From Candidatus Syntropharchaeum sp. (GTDB lineage Archaea; Halobacteriota; Syntropharchaeia; Alkanophagales; Methanospirareceae), in NCBI GenBank assembly GCA_016782355.1, contig JADHYP010000011.1, positions 1 through 15,033 on the forward strand: a DNA stretch of 15,033 nucleotides. The letters run 5' to 3'. Under the pieces are notes generated by a model. It did not search any database and had not been told where the DNA came from. It saw nothing but the letters and a program-made list of their open reading frames with translations. Position numbers and translations under genes: made by a program. Positions within the stretch are counted from its first letter, which is position 1. Every line of letters starts with the position of its first letter. Below are positions 1 to 5,877 of the stretch, one piece after another.

Positions 1-2
1 CC

Positions 3-95
3 TCGCTTTTTATTGTTTCCCTGTTTTTATTATTTGAATTTGCGGAACATATAATAGACTTTCACAAAAGGGAATTATCTATTGCAGAAGGATAG
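3..95 (+). CDS. C-terminal end of an unidentified membrane protein (partial)
   Basis: An open frame enters from the left edge and gives 30 residues before a TAG at 93-95. The other two plus frames close within about 55 nt. The residues begin with a hydrophobic stretch (roughly residues 1-14, rich in Leu/Phe/Ile/Val) and end in a charged tail (HIIDFHKRELSIAEG). This is what the last membrane helix and cytoplasmic tail of a membrane protein would look like. No family can be named from so little sequence, and a chance open frame is possible because the stretch is AT-rich. Confidence 0.35.
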   Translation, partial: SLFIVSLFLLFEFAEHIIDFHKRELSIAEG

Positions 96-176
96 ATACC
101 CCTAAACAGGCGGACAAAAATGGAACAAAAATGGTGTGATTTTACGATCTGAAAATTGCCCGAATATGGCTAATTT

Positions 177-341
177 TCAACACCCCACTTCTACTCCACG
201 CATTCTTGCGTGCATCAGATTCCTTGAGTTAGGTCCAAATTTCATACCTTTGATCACAATCTCTTTGATTTCGTCTTTCGTCAGACCTTTTTCTACCATT
301 CTTACGACAGCATGCTTAGTGAATGCAAATTTTATTTTCAC
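177..341 (-). CDS. DUF4258-like small protein, C-terminally truncated
   Basis: Fifty-four residues from a GTG at 341. The first part (FAFTKHAVVRMVEKGLTKDE) matches the opening strand-helix of DUF4258 proteins, small cytoplasmic proteins often found beside toxin-antitoxin genes. Family members usually continue with beta strands ending in a VITVY-like motif; here the protein stops right after HARMRGVEVGC, and the other minus-strand frames beyond 177 do not restore the missing part, so it is probably a broken gene. The frame is open upstream to an ATG at 398, but a TATA-like element (373-380) lies inside that extension, so the GTG near the predicted transcript start is preferred. It is divergent from the signal peptidase operon. 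Confidence 0.5.
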   Translation of the reverse strand: MKIKFAFTKHAVVRMVEKGLTKDEIKEIVIKGMKFGPNSRNLMHARMRGVEVGC

Positions 342-372
342 ATACCTTCTTATGATTATAATAGTCACCTGC

Positions 373-380
373 AATATAAA
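373..380 (-). promoter_or_regulatory. TATA box for the DUF4258-like gene
   Basis: On the minus strand the sequence reads TTTATATT, a good archaeal TATA box. Its centre is about 35 nt upstream of the GTG at 341, which predicts a very short leader. This placement argues against the ATG at 398 as start. Inferred from position and sequence only. Confidence 0.4.
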
Positions 381-426
381 TGTTTTTCTATTTTGCAAGC
401 GAAAAAAATCTTACCGGAATAGAAAA

Positions 427-434
427 CTTTATAG
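427..434 (+). promoter_or_regulatory. TATA box for the signal peptidase-cytochrome operon
   Basis: CTTTATAG lies 45-52 nt upstream of the ATG at 479, preceded by a purine-rich GAAAA stretch that could serve as BRE. A strong Shine-Dalgarno AGGAGGT (464-470) sits 8 nt before that ATG. Together they support transcription starting near 455 and translation from 479 rather than from the longer open frame beginning at 380. Confidence 0.45.
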
Positions 435-478
435 AAGATAATACACTTCTATTTATAGGGAAAAGGAGGTTAAAGACA

Positions 479-1228
479 ATGCAACCTTTTATGGAAGCGA
501 TAATATTGACCGTTGCGGGTAGCGCATTCATAGCCGCTATTTTTTTCTTCTTCTATTTGACCGCGGTAAAGGGTTCGGAATCGCCACTGCGATTGTATAA
601 TCGCTTTAAAAAAGGATACAGCAAGCATTCACGGAACAACAGAGTGAAAGAAAAGATGACCGAATACAAAGCATTTTCCGGCGTTGACAGACCTTCCCTT
701 ATCCGAGCATCGCTTCCTTTCTCCATGTTCCTCTTCGTTATATTCCTGCTTCTTTTTAAACTCGTTTTCTTCACCGCCGTTACCTCGGATAGCATGCAAC
801 CTACGTTCAAAAAAGGCGACCTCGTTGCCATGCAGAAAATAGCCACCACGCCCAAAGAGGGCGACATAATCATGTTCGACCGCCCGGAATATATGCTTCC
901 CGTCACGCACCGTGTAGTTGCCGCAATGGATGACAGAGTAAGAACAAGAGGTGATGCGCGCGGAAGCACAGACCCCTGGGTAGTGCGTGAAGGAGAAATC
1001 ATGGGTAAAGCCATACAGGTTGGAGGAGAGCCTGTCGTTCTGAAAGACGTTGGCAATTATTTCATACTCGATACACGCGAAATGCGTTATGGTAAATATG
1101 GTCTGGAATATACGTTCATGAAGAACGTATTCTCGGTGATACGCGTGTATGGTTATGCGCTCTGCGTTATTTCTATCCTGGGGTATGTGATATTGACATT
1201 GAGGGAGGCGAAGCAGGTATTGAAATGA
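479..1228 (+). CDS. Signal peptidase I, archaeal/eukaryal (Sec11) type
   Basis: This 249-residue membrane serine protease should cleave Sec signal peptides on the outer face of the cytoplasmic membrane. Residues 5-28 form one hydrophobic helix and 82-100 a second. The catalytic serine box follows directly: SDSMQPTFKKGDLV with Ser105. Where bacterial enzymes have a catalytic lysine, this one has PVTHRVV with His144, the hallmark of the archaeal/ER Ser-His type, followed by GDARGSTDPW (Asp159, Asp165). A further hydrophobic stretch near residues 223-241 may anchor the C-terminus. The start at 479 is fixed by AGGAGGT. The gene overlaps the next cytochrome by ATGA, implying translational coupling. 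The ~80-residue N-terminal extension with an additional membrane segment is longer than in minimal Sec11 proteins. Function is confident; preference for the neighbouring cytochromes is inference. Confidence 0.9.
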   Translation: MQPFMEAIILTVAGSAFIAAIFFFFYLTAVKGSESPLRLYNRFKKGYSKHSRNNRVKEKMTEYKAFSGVDRPSLIRASLPFSMFLFVIFLLLFKLVFFTAVTSDSMQPTFKKGDLVAMQKIATTPKEGDIIMFDRPEYMLPVTHRVVAAMDDRVRTRGDARGSTDPWVVREGEIMGKAIQVGGEPVVLKDVGNYFILDTREMRYGKYGLEYTFMKNVFSVIRVYGYALCVISILGYVILTLREAKQVLK

Positions 1229-1878
1229 GCACTCTTAAGATGGTGTTTGCGATTATGGCTATTGTATTCCTGGGTATAGTAGCGTTGCCGTATGCTGTTT
1301 CTTTGTTCACCGGGCAGCATACGTGGTATGAGCTCAGCGAAGGTTATGGCAGCAAATGCGTTAAATGCCATGCCGATATATACGGGGAATTGAGTGCGGG
1401 AGGGCATCATAAAAATATTGTCGGGGTTGACGATGGGGAAGAATGTCTTATATGTCATCGAGCGAATGAGAGCATAATTTATGCTAATGCCTCTCGTAGT
1501 CGAGGAGGTGAGGAAGCGCATGCTGCTTCAACTATAAATTGTGGTTACTGCCACTTCAATTCCTCAAATCCTACCGGAGCACCTGTTGCAGGCGGTTTCC
1601 GGCTGTCCGATTATTATGAGAAGTATGGTAATGACACAGGAGCAAATGCATCGCACTACGACTTCGTTGTTCAGTCGAGAGAGACCGGTATACTACAGAA
1701 TGAGAGCGAGAGCTGTGTCGCATGCCATACAAAAGCCAACGTTACCATCCACTTCAATGTGACCACGGAAGCGACAATTGTAGCAAATAACACTTATAAC
1801 ACTTCGCACTCTTACTGGGTTATAGAAGACATCACCGCAAGCAACTACACCACTTACAAGGAGGTGAAGGAAGGATGA
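1225..1878 (+). CDS. Membrane-anchored tetraheme c-type cytochrome
   Basis: The 217-residue protein has an N-terminal hydrophobic segment (about residues 6-28) that can act as signal peptide or anchor. It then carries four canonical heme c attachment motifs: CVKCH (45-49), CLICH (74-78), CGYCH (106-110) and CVACH (164-168). Extra histidines (HH at 61-62, HAA at 99-101, H144) could be distal axial ligands. It should transfer electrons outside the membrane. Its GEEAHAA-x5-CxxCH block resembles GEQAHAA-x5-CxxCH in the next gene, so the two are paralogous. Eleven N-x-S/T sequons suggest surface glycosylation. It overlaps both neighbours by ATGA, and a GGAGGTGA near its own 3' end serves the next gene. 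The exact cytochrome family and redox partner are not identifiable from sequence alone. Confidence 0.88.
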   Translation: MSTLKMVFAIMAIVFLGIVALPYAVSLFTGQHTWYELSEGYGSKCVKCHADIYGELSAGGHHKNIVGVDDGEECLICHRANESIIYANASRSRGGEEAHAASTINCGYCHFNSSNPTGAPVAGGFRLSDYYEKYGNDTGANASHYDFVVQSRETGILQNESESCVACHTKANVTIHFNVTTEATIVANNTYNTSHSYWVIEDITASNYTTYKEVKEG

Positions 1879-3125
1879 AATGGAGATTTTTTGCTCTCTT
1901 TGCTACGCTGGCTTTTATACTCGTGTTTGTAAGCAGCATAGATGTAGTAACGCTTTTCCACGGTTCGCATAACGTAATCGATATTACGTCCTCAGGCAAC
2001 GACATAAACTGCACCTGGTGTCATCAATGGGTTCAGGATAATCTGAGCAACTCGGCGGAGGGAATACATGCGGATTTTCGCTGTGAAGACTGTCATAGAA
2101 TTAAAGACACAGAAATAGTTTTTGCAAGTCATGGAAAAAGTGGAGAACAAGCTCATGCTGCTTATACGCCCCGCTGTCTTGACTGTCATGGTGGGAGTGG
2201 AAAACAAATTGGAAGCAAGTCTGCACCCCCAGCTCCTGCTTTCAATGAGACTGTCCCTTTGTATGGAAGTGACGTTTCCGCACATAAACCGTTTGTGAAC
2301 TGGTCGTTGGGCTATAACCTTTCAGTTGGCGAGAACGAAGCTTGCCTGGCATGCCATACGAACTATTCGATTAAGAATGTGTTTAAAAGACCGGAGTATT
2401 TTGATTTTTGGGTAAAAAAAGATTTGAGTGTAAGTGTTATTGAAATAGGTTCTACAAATACAACAAACATATCTAAATTTACTGAAAGCGGGGCAAAACA
2501 CGAATTCAAAGCTATAAATCAGATAAAGTGTGAAGATTGCCATTCTGACGTGTGGCAGGCGGCGAATCACACCGAATTGAGTGACCTAAGCGAGCCGATA
2601 TCTGCAACGAAAGCTTCTCATGTTTGCTGGAAATGGCATCACGGCGGGGGCAAGGAGGGAAATAATCCCATGCACAATGTTACATGCGTTGATAGCGAAT
2701 ACAGTGTAAGTAGCAATCCCAGTTACCCCTACACTGACTACTACGACAACATAACTGAATTCTGCTCGCTTTCATGCCACAAGCCGGTAGTTAGCACTTC
2801 CTCAACTGCTGTCCCGCCAGTGCTCGAAGCAAATGTTCATGCCGCAAGAAGGATTTCATGCTATGATTGTCATAATAACACTTACGGTAGTAAAACTATT
2901 TCCGACGGACCATTATTTTTATACGTAAAACCAAACAACGATAACGAGACTCCAAGAATTGACACGTCGACTCATACCTCATCAAATGTCTATCCTGAGC
3001 GCTTATTTATGCACGCAGAAACGTGTATTGCATGCAAAAGAGCTGGAGCTCCTAGCAGCGACAAACGTTTCAAAACATACACGGAGCCAAACAACACGAT
3101 GTTATCTGACAGCACGCCAATCTAA
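1875..3125 (+). CDS. Multiheme c-type cytochrome with several non-canonical heme sites
   Basis: This 416-residue exported cytochrome has an N-terminal hydrophobic segment (3-20). Six canonical CxxCH motifs are visible: 46, 70, 101, 157, 219 and 329. Three further sites are altered: CSLSCH (297-302, a CxxxCH spacing), CIACK (394-398, lysine in place of histidine) and CWKWH (251-255, second cysteine replaced by tryptophan). The number of bound hemes is therefore six to eight. Blocks GIHADFRCEDCH, GEQAHAAYTPRCLDCH and NVHAARRISCYDCH show the internal HA(A)-x4-5-CxxCH repeat shared with the upstream paralogue. Fourteen N-x-S/T sequons are present. There is no C-terminal anchor. Its role would be extracytoplasmic electron transfer together with the tetraheme protein; the terminal acceptor is unknown. 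The start is fixed by the ATGA overlap and GGAGGTGA. Confidence 0.87.
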   Translation: MKWRFFALFATLAFILVFVSSIDVVTLFHGSHNVIDITSSGNDINCTWCHQWVQDNLSNSAEGIHADFRCEDCHRIKDTEIVFASHGKSGEQAHAAYTPRCLDCHGGSGKQIGSKSAPPAPAFNETVPLYGSDVSAHKPFVNWSLGYNLSVGENEACLACHTNYSIKNVFKRPEYFDFWVKKDLSVSVIEIGSTNTTNISKFTESGAKHEFKAINQIKCEDCHSDVWQAANHTELSDLSEPISATKASHVCWKWHHGGGKEGNNPMHNVTCVDSEYSVSSNPSYPYTDYYDNITEFCSLSCHKPVVSTSSTAVPPVLEANVHAARRISCYDCHNNTYGSKTISDGPLFLYVKPNNDNETPRIDTSTHTSSNVYPERLFMHAETCIACKRAGAPSSDKRFKTYTEPNNTMLSDSTPI

Positions 3126-3168
3126 TCCTTTCTGCTGAGCGAAATTTTTTTACAAGAAACTTTTAAAA

Positions 3169-3309
3169 TCCCGCCAAAGGTAAATTATGAAACGATTATC
3201 TCTTTTATTTTCTATTATCATGAACAAAGAAGAATATAATACAGAAGAGCGGTCTGGTATTCAGGGGCTATTTAACGGTGCGAAGGCTAAGGTAGTTACT
3301 CTTCAATGA
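3169..3309 (+). pseudogene. Truncated duplicate of the winged-helix regulator (5' remnant)
   Basis: The stretch repeats the upstream region and first ~25 codons of the intact gene at 3920. From the ATG at 3220 it encodes NKEEYNTEERSGIQGLF and continues to about KAKV, then runs into unrelated sequence and a TGA at 3307-3309. Upstream, the shared GGTAAATTATGAAACGATTA block is followed directly by TATTTTCTATTATC; the intact copy has about 60 extra nt here that hold its TATA box. The remnant therefore lacks both promoter and most of the coding region. It is a dead duplicate, with its broken end against the vapC remnant. Confidence 0.75.
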
Positions 3310-3498
3310 ATACAATTTCAACATCAAAACTCTTCTTCTTTATCTCCTCCTCTAATTCGACCTCTCTTCTTGCGAACAGCGCTTTACATCCCAGCTTCTT
3401 AGCAACGCAAGAATGAAACAATCAGCCAGCGATTGTAAAAGCAACTCTATCAAGACCCCGGCATCAAGCACCAAAGTACCTGCTATATCTCTCTTCAT
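3296..3498 (-). pseudogene. VapC-type PIN toxin, internally deleted and frameshifted
   Basis: Reading from ATG at 3498, the frame gives MKRDIAGTLVLDAGVLIELL, the first strand of a PIN domain with its metal-binding Asp. It then jumps to LADCFILA, a motif from the C-terminal half. One base short of the proper frame, the sequence continues as AKKLGCKALFARREVELEEE and ends in FDVEIVFIEE at a TAA (3296-3298). About 65 central residues of a normal ~130-residue PIN ribonuclease are missing and a single-base frameshift follows, so no active toxin can be made. The start overlaps the end of the vapB gene by 35 nt, the usual vapBC arrangement. Confidence 0.75.
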
Positions 3499-3715
3499 CC
3501 TTCCTCCTCTCTTCGTATAGCTCCTTTAAGACTTCCTCTGCATTTCCGGGTGTGCAAGCCTCCATCAAAAGCCTGGGGTTCTTACCTTTTCTGCCCCTCA
3601 GTAAAAACTTTATTGCCTCGTCGAAATCCACTCTTCTCTCAAACTTCGTTTGTAGCTCGGAAGCGAATCTTAACAGTTCCCGTTTTACATCCTCACTAAC
3701 TGATATTGCAGGCAT
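3464..3715 (-). CDS. vapB: VapB-type antitoxin, orphaned
   Basis: An 83-residue protein with an N-terminal ribbon-helix-helix-like DNA-binding segment (PAISVSEDVKRELLRFASEL), then VDFDEAIKFLL, typical of archaeal VapB antitoxins paired with PIN toxins. The C-terminal part is charged (KELYEERRKDEERYSRYFGA) and would wrap the toxin. The frame is open up to 3790, but the ATG at 3715 matches family starts and lies just downstream of two TTATAA-containing repeats, giving a probably leaderless transcript. The cognate vapC overlaps the 3' end but is destroyed. The antitoxin may now protect against a toxin elsewhere or simply be a relic. Confidence 0.7.
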   Translation of the reverse strand: MPAISVSEDVKRELLRFASELQTKFERRVDFDEAIKFLLRGRKGKNPRLLMEACTPGNAEEVLKELYEERRKDEERYSRYFGA

Positions 3716-3732
3716 AATAAGTACATAATCTG

Positions 3733-3762
3733 TAATTGTTATAAAACTAATTGTTATAAAAC
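3733..3762 (-). promoter_or_regulatory. Tandem 15-bp repeat containing the vapB promoter
   Basis: Two perfect adjacent copies of TAATTGTTATAAAAC (plus-strand reading) lie 18-47 nt upstream of the vapB ATG. Read on the minus strand each contains TTTTATAA, a TATA-box-like core; the proximal one is about 27 nt from the start codon. Direct repeats over a TATA box fit an autoregulatory operator for the antitoxin, which is inferred from the known behaviour of VapB proteins. Confidence 0.45.
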
Positions 3763-3889
3763 TTATAGTGTTGCAATGTTTGATTGTCATAGTATTTAGA
3801 ATTACGGCAAAGGTAAATTATGAAACGATTATCGCTTTTTGAAATCTGGGAAACTCTTTTGTCATACCATATAATGTATAGCAGATACA

Positions 3890-3897
3890 TTTATATA
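3890..3897 (+). promoter_or_regulatory. TATA box of the winged-helix gene, leaderless
   Basis: TTTATATA is centred about 26 nt upstream of the ATG at 3920, which places the transcription start at or next to the start codon. There is no Shine-Dalgarno sequence in TATTTTCTATTATC just before the ATG, consistent with a leaderless mRNA. The duplicated remnant at 3169 lacks this box. Confidence 0.5.
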
Positions 3898-3919
3898 GAG
3901 TGAGTTATTTTCTATTATC

Positions 3920-4294
3920 ATGAAAGAAGAATATAATAAAGAAGAGCGATCTGGTATCCAGGGGCTATTTACCGGTGCGATGGCAAAGGTATTGGATTTC
4001 TTATTGACTTTTGAAGGATTTGACTATTCAATGGAGGAGATTGCGAGAAACTCAGAGATAGATTATGAGACGTTTTATAACCTTTGGGAAAAGCTTGAAT
4101 ATTATGACATTGTGAAAAAGACGGGGAATACAGGAAAAACAACGCTTTTCACACTAAATACGGAATCAAACATCGTTAAAGCACTTAAAAACCTACAACA
4201 TGAGGTAATATTCTACGAGGCAGATAAGATTATTTTGGAACGTGCAGAAGAAGTGATAATGTGCGAAGGAGTAAGAGAAAAGGTAAAGGCATAA
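3920..4294 (+). CDS. Winged helix-turn-helix regulator
   Basis: A 124-residue protein. Residues 20-95 have the pattern of a winged helix: a helix (MAKVLDFLLTF), then SMEEIARNSEIDYETFYNLW as helix-turn-recognition helix, then LEYYDIVKKTG leading into a wing (NTGKTTLFTLN). The C-terminal third is a long amphipathic helix (LQHEVIFYEADKIILERAEE) suitable for dimerisation. Proteins opening with KEERSGIQGLF are known to me only as uncharacterised archaeal wHTH proteins, so DNA binding is inferred. The 5' part is duplicated at 3169-3309. A vapC scrap lies immediately downstream on the other strand, so the gene may belong to a mobile toxin-antitoxin neighbourhood. The target is unknown. Confidence 0.7.
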   Translation: MKEEYNKEERSGIQGLFTGAMAKVLDFLLTFEGFDYSMEEIARNSEIDYETFYNLWEKLEYYDIVKKTGNTGKTTLFTLNTESNIVKALKNLQHEVIFYEADKIILERAEEVIMCEGVREKVKA

Positions 4295-4298
4295 CAAG

Positions 4299-4336
4299 CA
4301 ACTCTATCAAGACATCGGTATCAAACACCAAAAGCA
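4299..4336 (-). pseudogene. Second VapC scrap (N-terminal PIN strand only)
   Basis: On the minus strand this encodes LLLVFDTDVLIELL, the first beta strand and metal-binding Asp of a PIN domain. At DNA level 4299-4334 matches 3441-3476 of the other vapC remnant at 31 of 36 positions. Nothing else of a PIN gene follows; the frame reads into the complement of the winged-helix gene. It is the trace of a second, nearly erased vapC copy. Confidence 0.6.
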
Positions 4337-4347
4337 GAGCCCCACAG
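4334..4347 (-). repeat. Possible fragment of the GGGGCTCTGCCCC dispersed repeat
   Basis: The minus strand reads CTGTGGGGCTCTGC, identical to 6077-6090, the left edge of the repeat inside the PIN gene. It stops before the second half of the hairpin. A 14-base match alone could arise by chance in a window this size, so this is only suggestive. Confidence 0.25.
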
Positions 4348-4371
4348 TTTAGGATTTGGTTTGGTGCTTAG

Positions 4372-4581
4372 CTTGACTTTGTCACATTTAAAATTTACCG
4401 CCGAGAACACGGAATTAGAGGTTTAGTTTATTAGCGGTTCAGCTCGTTAGCTAAACCTCAAATTTTAAGCGGTTCAGCGGCTTGGCTCGTTAGCGATTTA
4501 GACTAAACCTCTAAACCTCTAAACCATAAATACATCCTCTGCGTTCTCCGTGAACTCTGCGGTTAATCTGACAATGTCAAG
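4372..4581. mobile_element. MITE-like element with 13-bp terminal inverted repeats
   Basis: The stretch is bounded by CTTGACTTTGTCA (4372-4384) and TGACAATGTCAAG (4569-4581), inverted copies matching at 12 of 13 positions. Just inside, ACCGC on the left and GCGGT on the right continue the symmetry, followed by GAGAACACGG and TTCTCCGTG. TTAG flanks both ends (4368-4371 and 4582-4585), a possible 4-bp target duplication. The interior has no ORF; it holds repeated GCGGTTCAG and CTCGTTAGC blocks and complementary GAGGTTTAG/CTAAACCTC segments that could fold into a long hairpin. This fills most of the gene-free gap 4295-4628. It has no transposase, so it would be non-autonomous. Confidence 0.5.
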
Positions 4582-4628
4582 TTAGGATTGAGGATTTTTC
4601 ACTCCTTATCGAGTGAGCATATACAATT

Positions 4629-5876
4629 TCACCACTCCCACACGCTCACTTCCACCTTCTCACCGTCCTCCACACCTTCCTTATTCTCTTCTATTATTAC
4701 GAACCCATCCGATTTCGTCATGCTGGATAATATACCGGAGCCGCTCACCCTTATGGGCTCTGCATAATACTCGTTTTCGGTGCAAAGCAACTTCACACGC
4801 ACAAAATCGGTTCTACCCACTGCCGACGGTATTTTTTTACTTGCTATTGCAAAAATCTTACTACGCTCTTCCTTCATTCCATGCATCGCATGTAAAAAAG
4901 GTCGAACGAGCAATTCAAACGCAGATATTGTCGCTACGGGATAACCGGGGAGAACGAACACAGGCTTGTCATTGACGACACCGAAACCCGTTGGTTCGCC
5001 GGGTCGAATAGCCACGCCGTGAAACACAAGTTTTCCTAAATCCGCTACTGCATCAGCTAAGAAATCGCGTTTACCTACGGAACTCCCGCCACTTATTAAT
5101 AAACCGTTGCAATCTTTCTCTAAGGACAAACATATTGCGTTCTTTATCTCCTCGTAATCATCCCTTACTATGCCGATTCTATACGGACTCGCAATTTTTC
5201 CTGTCAATGCCGCAAGCACATAACTGTTCACATCTGCTATCTTCTTTTCTCCTTCCAATTCAAAGGACTCATCAGGATCCGAAAGTTCATCACCCGTGGA
5301 GATTATCCCAAACTTTGCTCTTTTATACACCTTCACCGTGCTCTTAAAAAGAGATGCAAGCATGCCGAGGTCGTGAGCTCTTAACCGCCTTCCTTCTTTC
5401 AGCACGCCTTCGCCCTTCTTCACGTCCTCGCCCTTAAAAGAAACGTTTTTACCCGGTGTGACGGGTTTGAAAATTTCCAGCGTATCGCCGCCATTTTCCT
5501 TTGTATATTCGAGCATAACGACTGCATTGCTGCCCTTTGGTAGCGGCATTCCCGTTTGTATGGGTAAATAATCCCCTTCTCTTATTTCCACCACGTTCTC
5601 ATTCTCTTTTTCTTTTTCTCCTCCTTTCCTGCTCCGCTTCCTTAAAAACACCGGATTATTTGGAGATGCACCGAACGAGTCCTCACCCCTAATCGCATAC
5701 CCGTCCATCGCCGCACGGTCAAAAGGAGGGCTATCTATGGATGAGCAAACGTCTTCTGCTAAAACCCTGTTCAAAGCATCGTCAAACACGATTTCTTCTC
5801 TTTCTGTCCTCTTTACATTAGCTAAAGCTATTTTTAATGCTTCTTCCAGTGAGATAAGTTTACGAAAAAGTTTCAT
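4629..5876 (-). CDS. moeA: Molybdopterin molybdenumtransferase MoeA
   Basis: A 415-residue cytoplasmic enzyme that inserts molybdate (or tungstate) into adenylylated molybdopterin, the last common step of Mo/W cofactor synthesis. Visible landmarks: SPPFDRAAMDGYAI (49-62), LPIQTGMPLPKG (104-115), GIISTGDEL (190-198), LISGGSSVGKRDF (260-272, the MPT-binding loop), RPGEPTGFG (291-299) and LPGYPVA (309-315), followed by the C-terminal beta domain. Length is normal for single-domain MoeA. A very charged insertion (about 79-95, Lys/Arg/Glu/Asn-rich) interrupts domain II. The SGGSS loop has Ser where most MoeA proteins have Thr. The ATG at 5876 lies one base after the stop of the upstream PIN gene, so the two form an operon. 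Metal specificity cannot be told from this sequence. Confidence 0.93.
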   Translation of the reverse strand: MKLFRKLISLEEALKIALANVKRTEREEIVFDDALNRVLAEDVCSSIDSPPFDRAAMDGYAIRGEDSFGASPNNPVFLRKRSRKGGEKEKENENVVEIREGDYLPIQTGMPLPKGSNAVVMLEYTKENGGDTLEIFKPVTPGKNVSFKGEDVKKGEGVLKEGRRLRAHDLGMLASLFKSTVKVYKRAKFGIISTGDELSDPDESFELEGEKKIADVNSYVLAALTGKIASPYRIGIVRDDYEEIKNAICLSLEKDCNGLLISGGSSVGKRDFLADAVADLGKLVFHGVAIRPGEPTGFGVVNDKPVFVLPGYPVATISAFELLVRPFLHAMHGMKEERSKIFAIASKKIPSAVGRTDFVRVKLLCTENEYYAEPIRVSGSGILSSMTKSDGFVIIEENKEGVEDGEKVEVSVWEW

Positions 5877-5877
5877 A

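Noticed and set aside
107..119. CAGGCGGACAAAA occurs here and at 14126-14138, upstream of iscU
   Set aside because: One shared 13-base word is expected by chance in a 15-kb window, and the flanks do not match.
136..441. Plus-strand 101-residue ORF
   Set aside because: It lies opposite the DUF4258-like gene, has low-complexity hydrophobic composition and no ribosome-binding site; it is a shadow frame.
380..478. 33-residue N-terminal extension of signal peptidase
   Set aside because: The candidate TATA box and a strong Shine-Dalgarno lie inside it, so translation most likely starts at 479.
553..1056. Minus-strand ORF of 167 residues opposite signal peptidase
   Set aside because: Shadow of a clear signal peptidase gene; no recognisable domain.
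4395..4530. CRISPR-like array from repeated GCGGTTCAG and AAACCTCT words
   Set aside because: The repeats are short, irregular and not separated by spacers of constant length; a MITE interior with hairpins explains them better.
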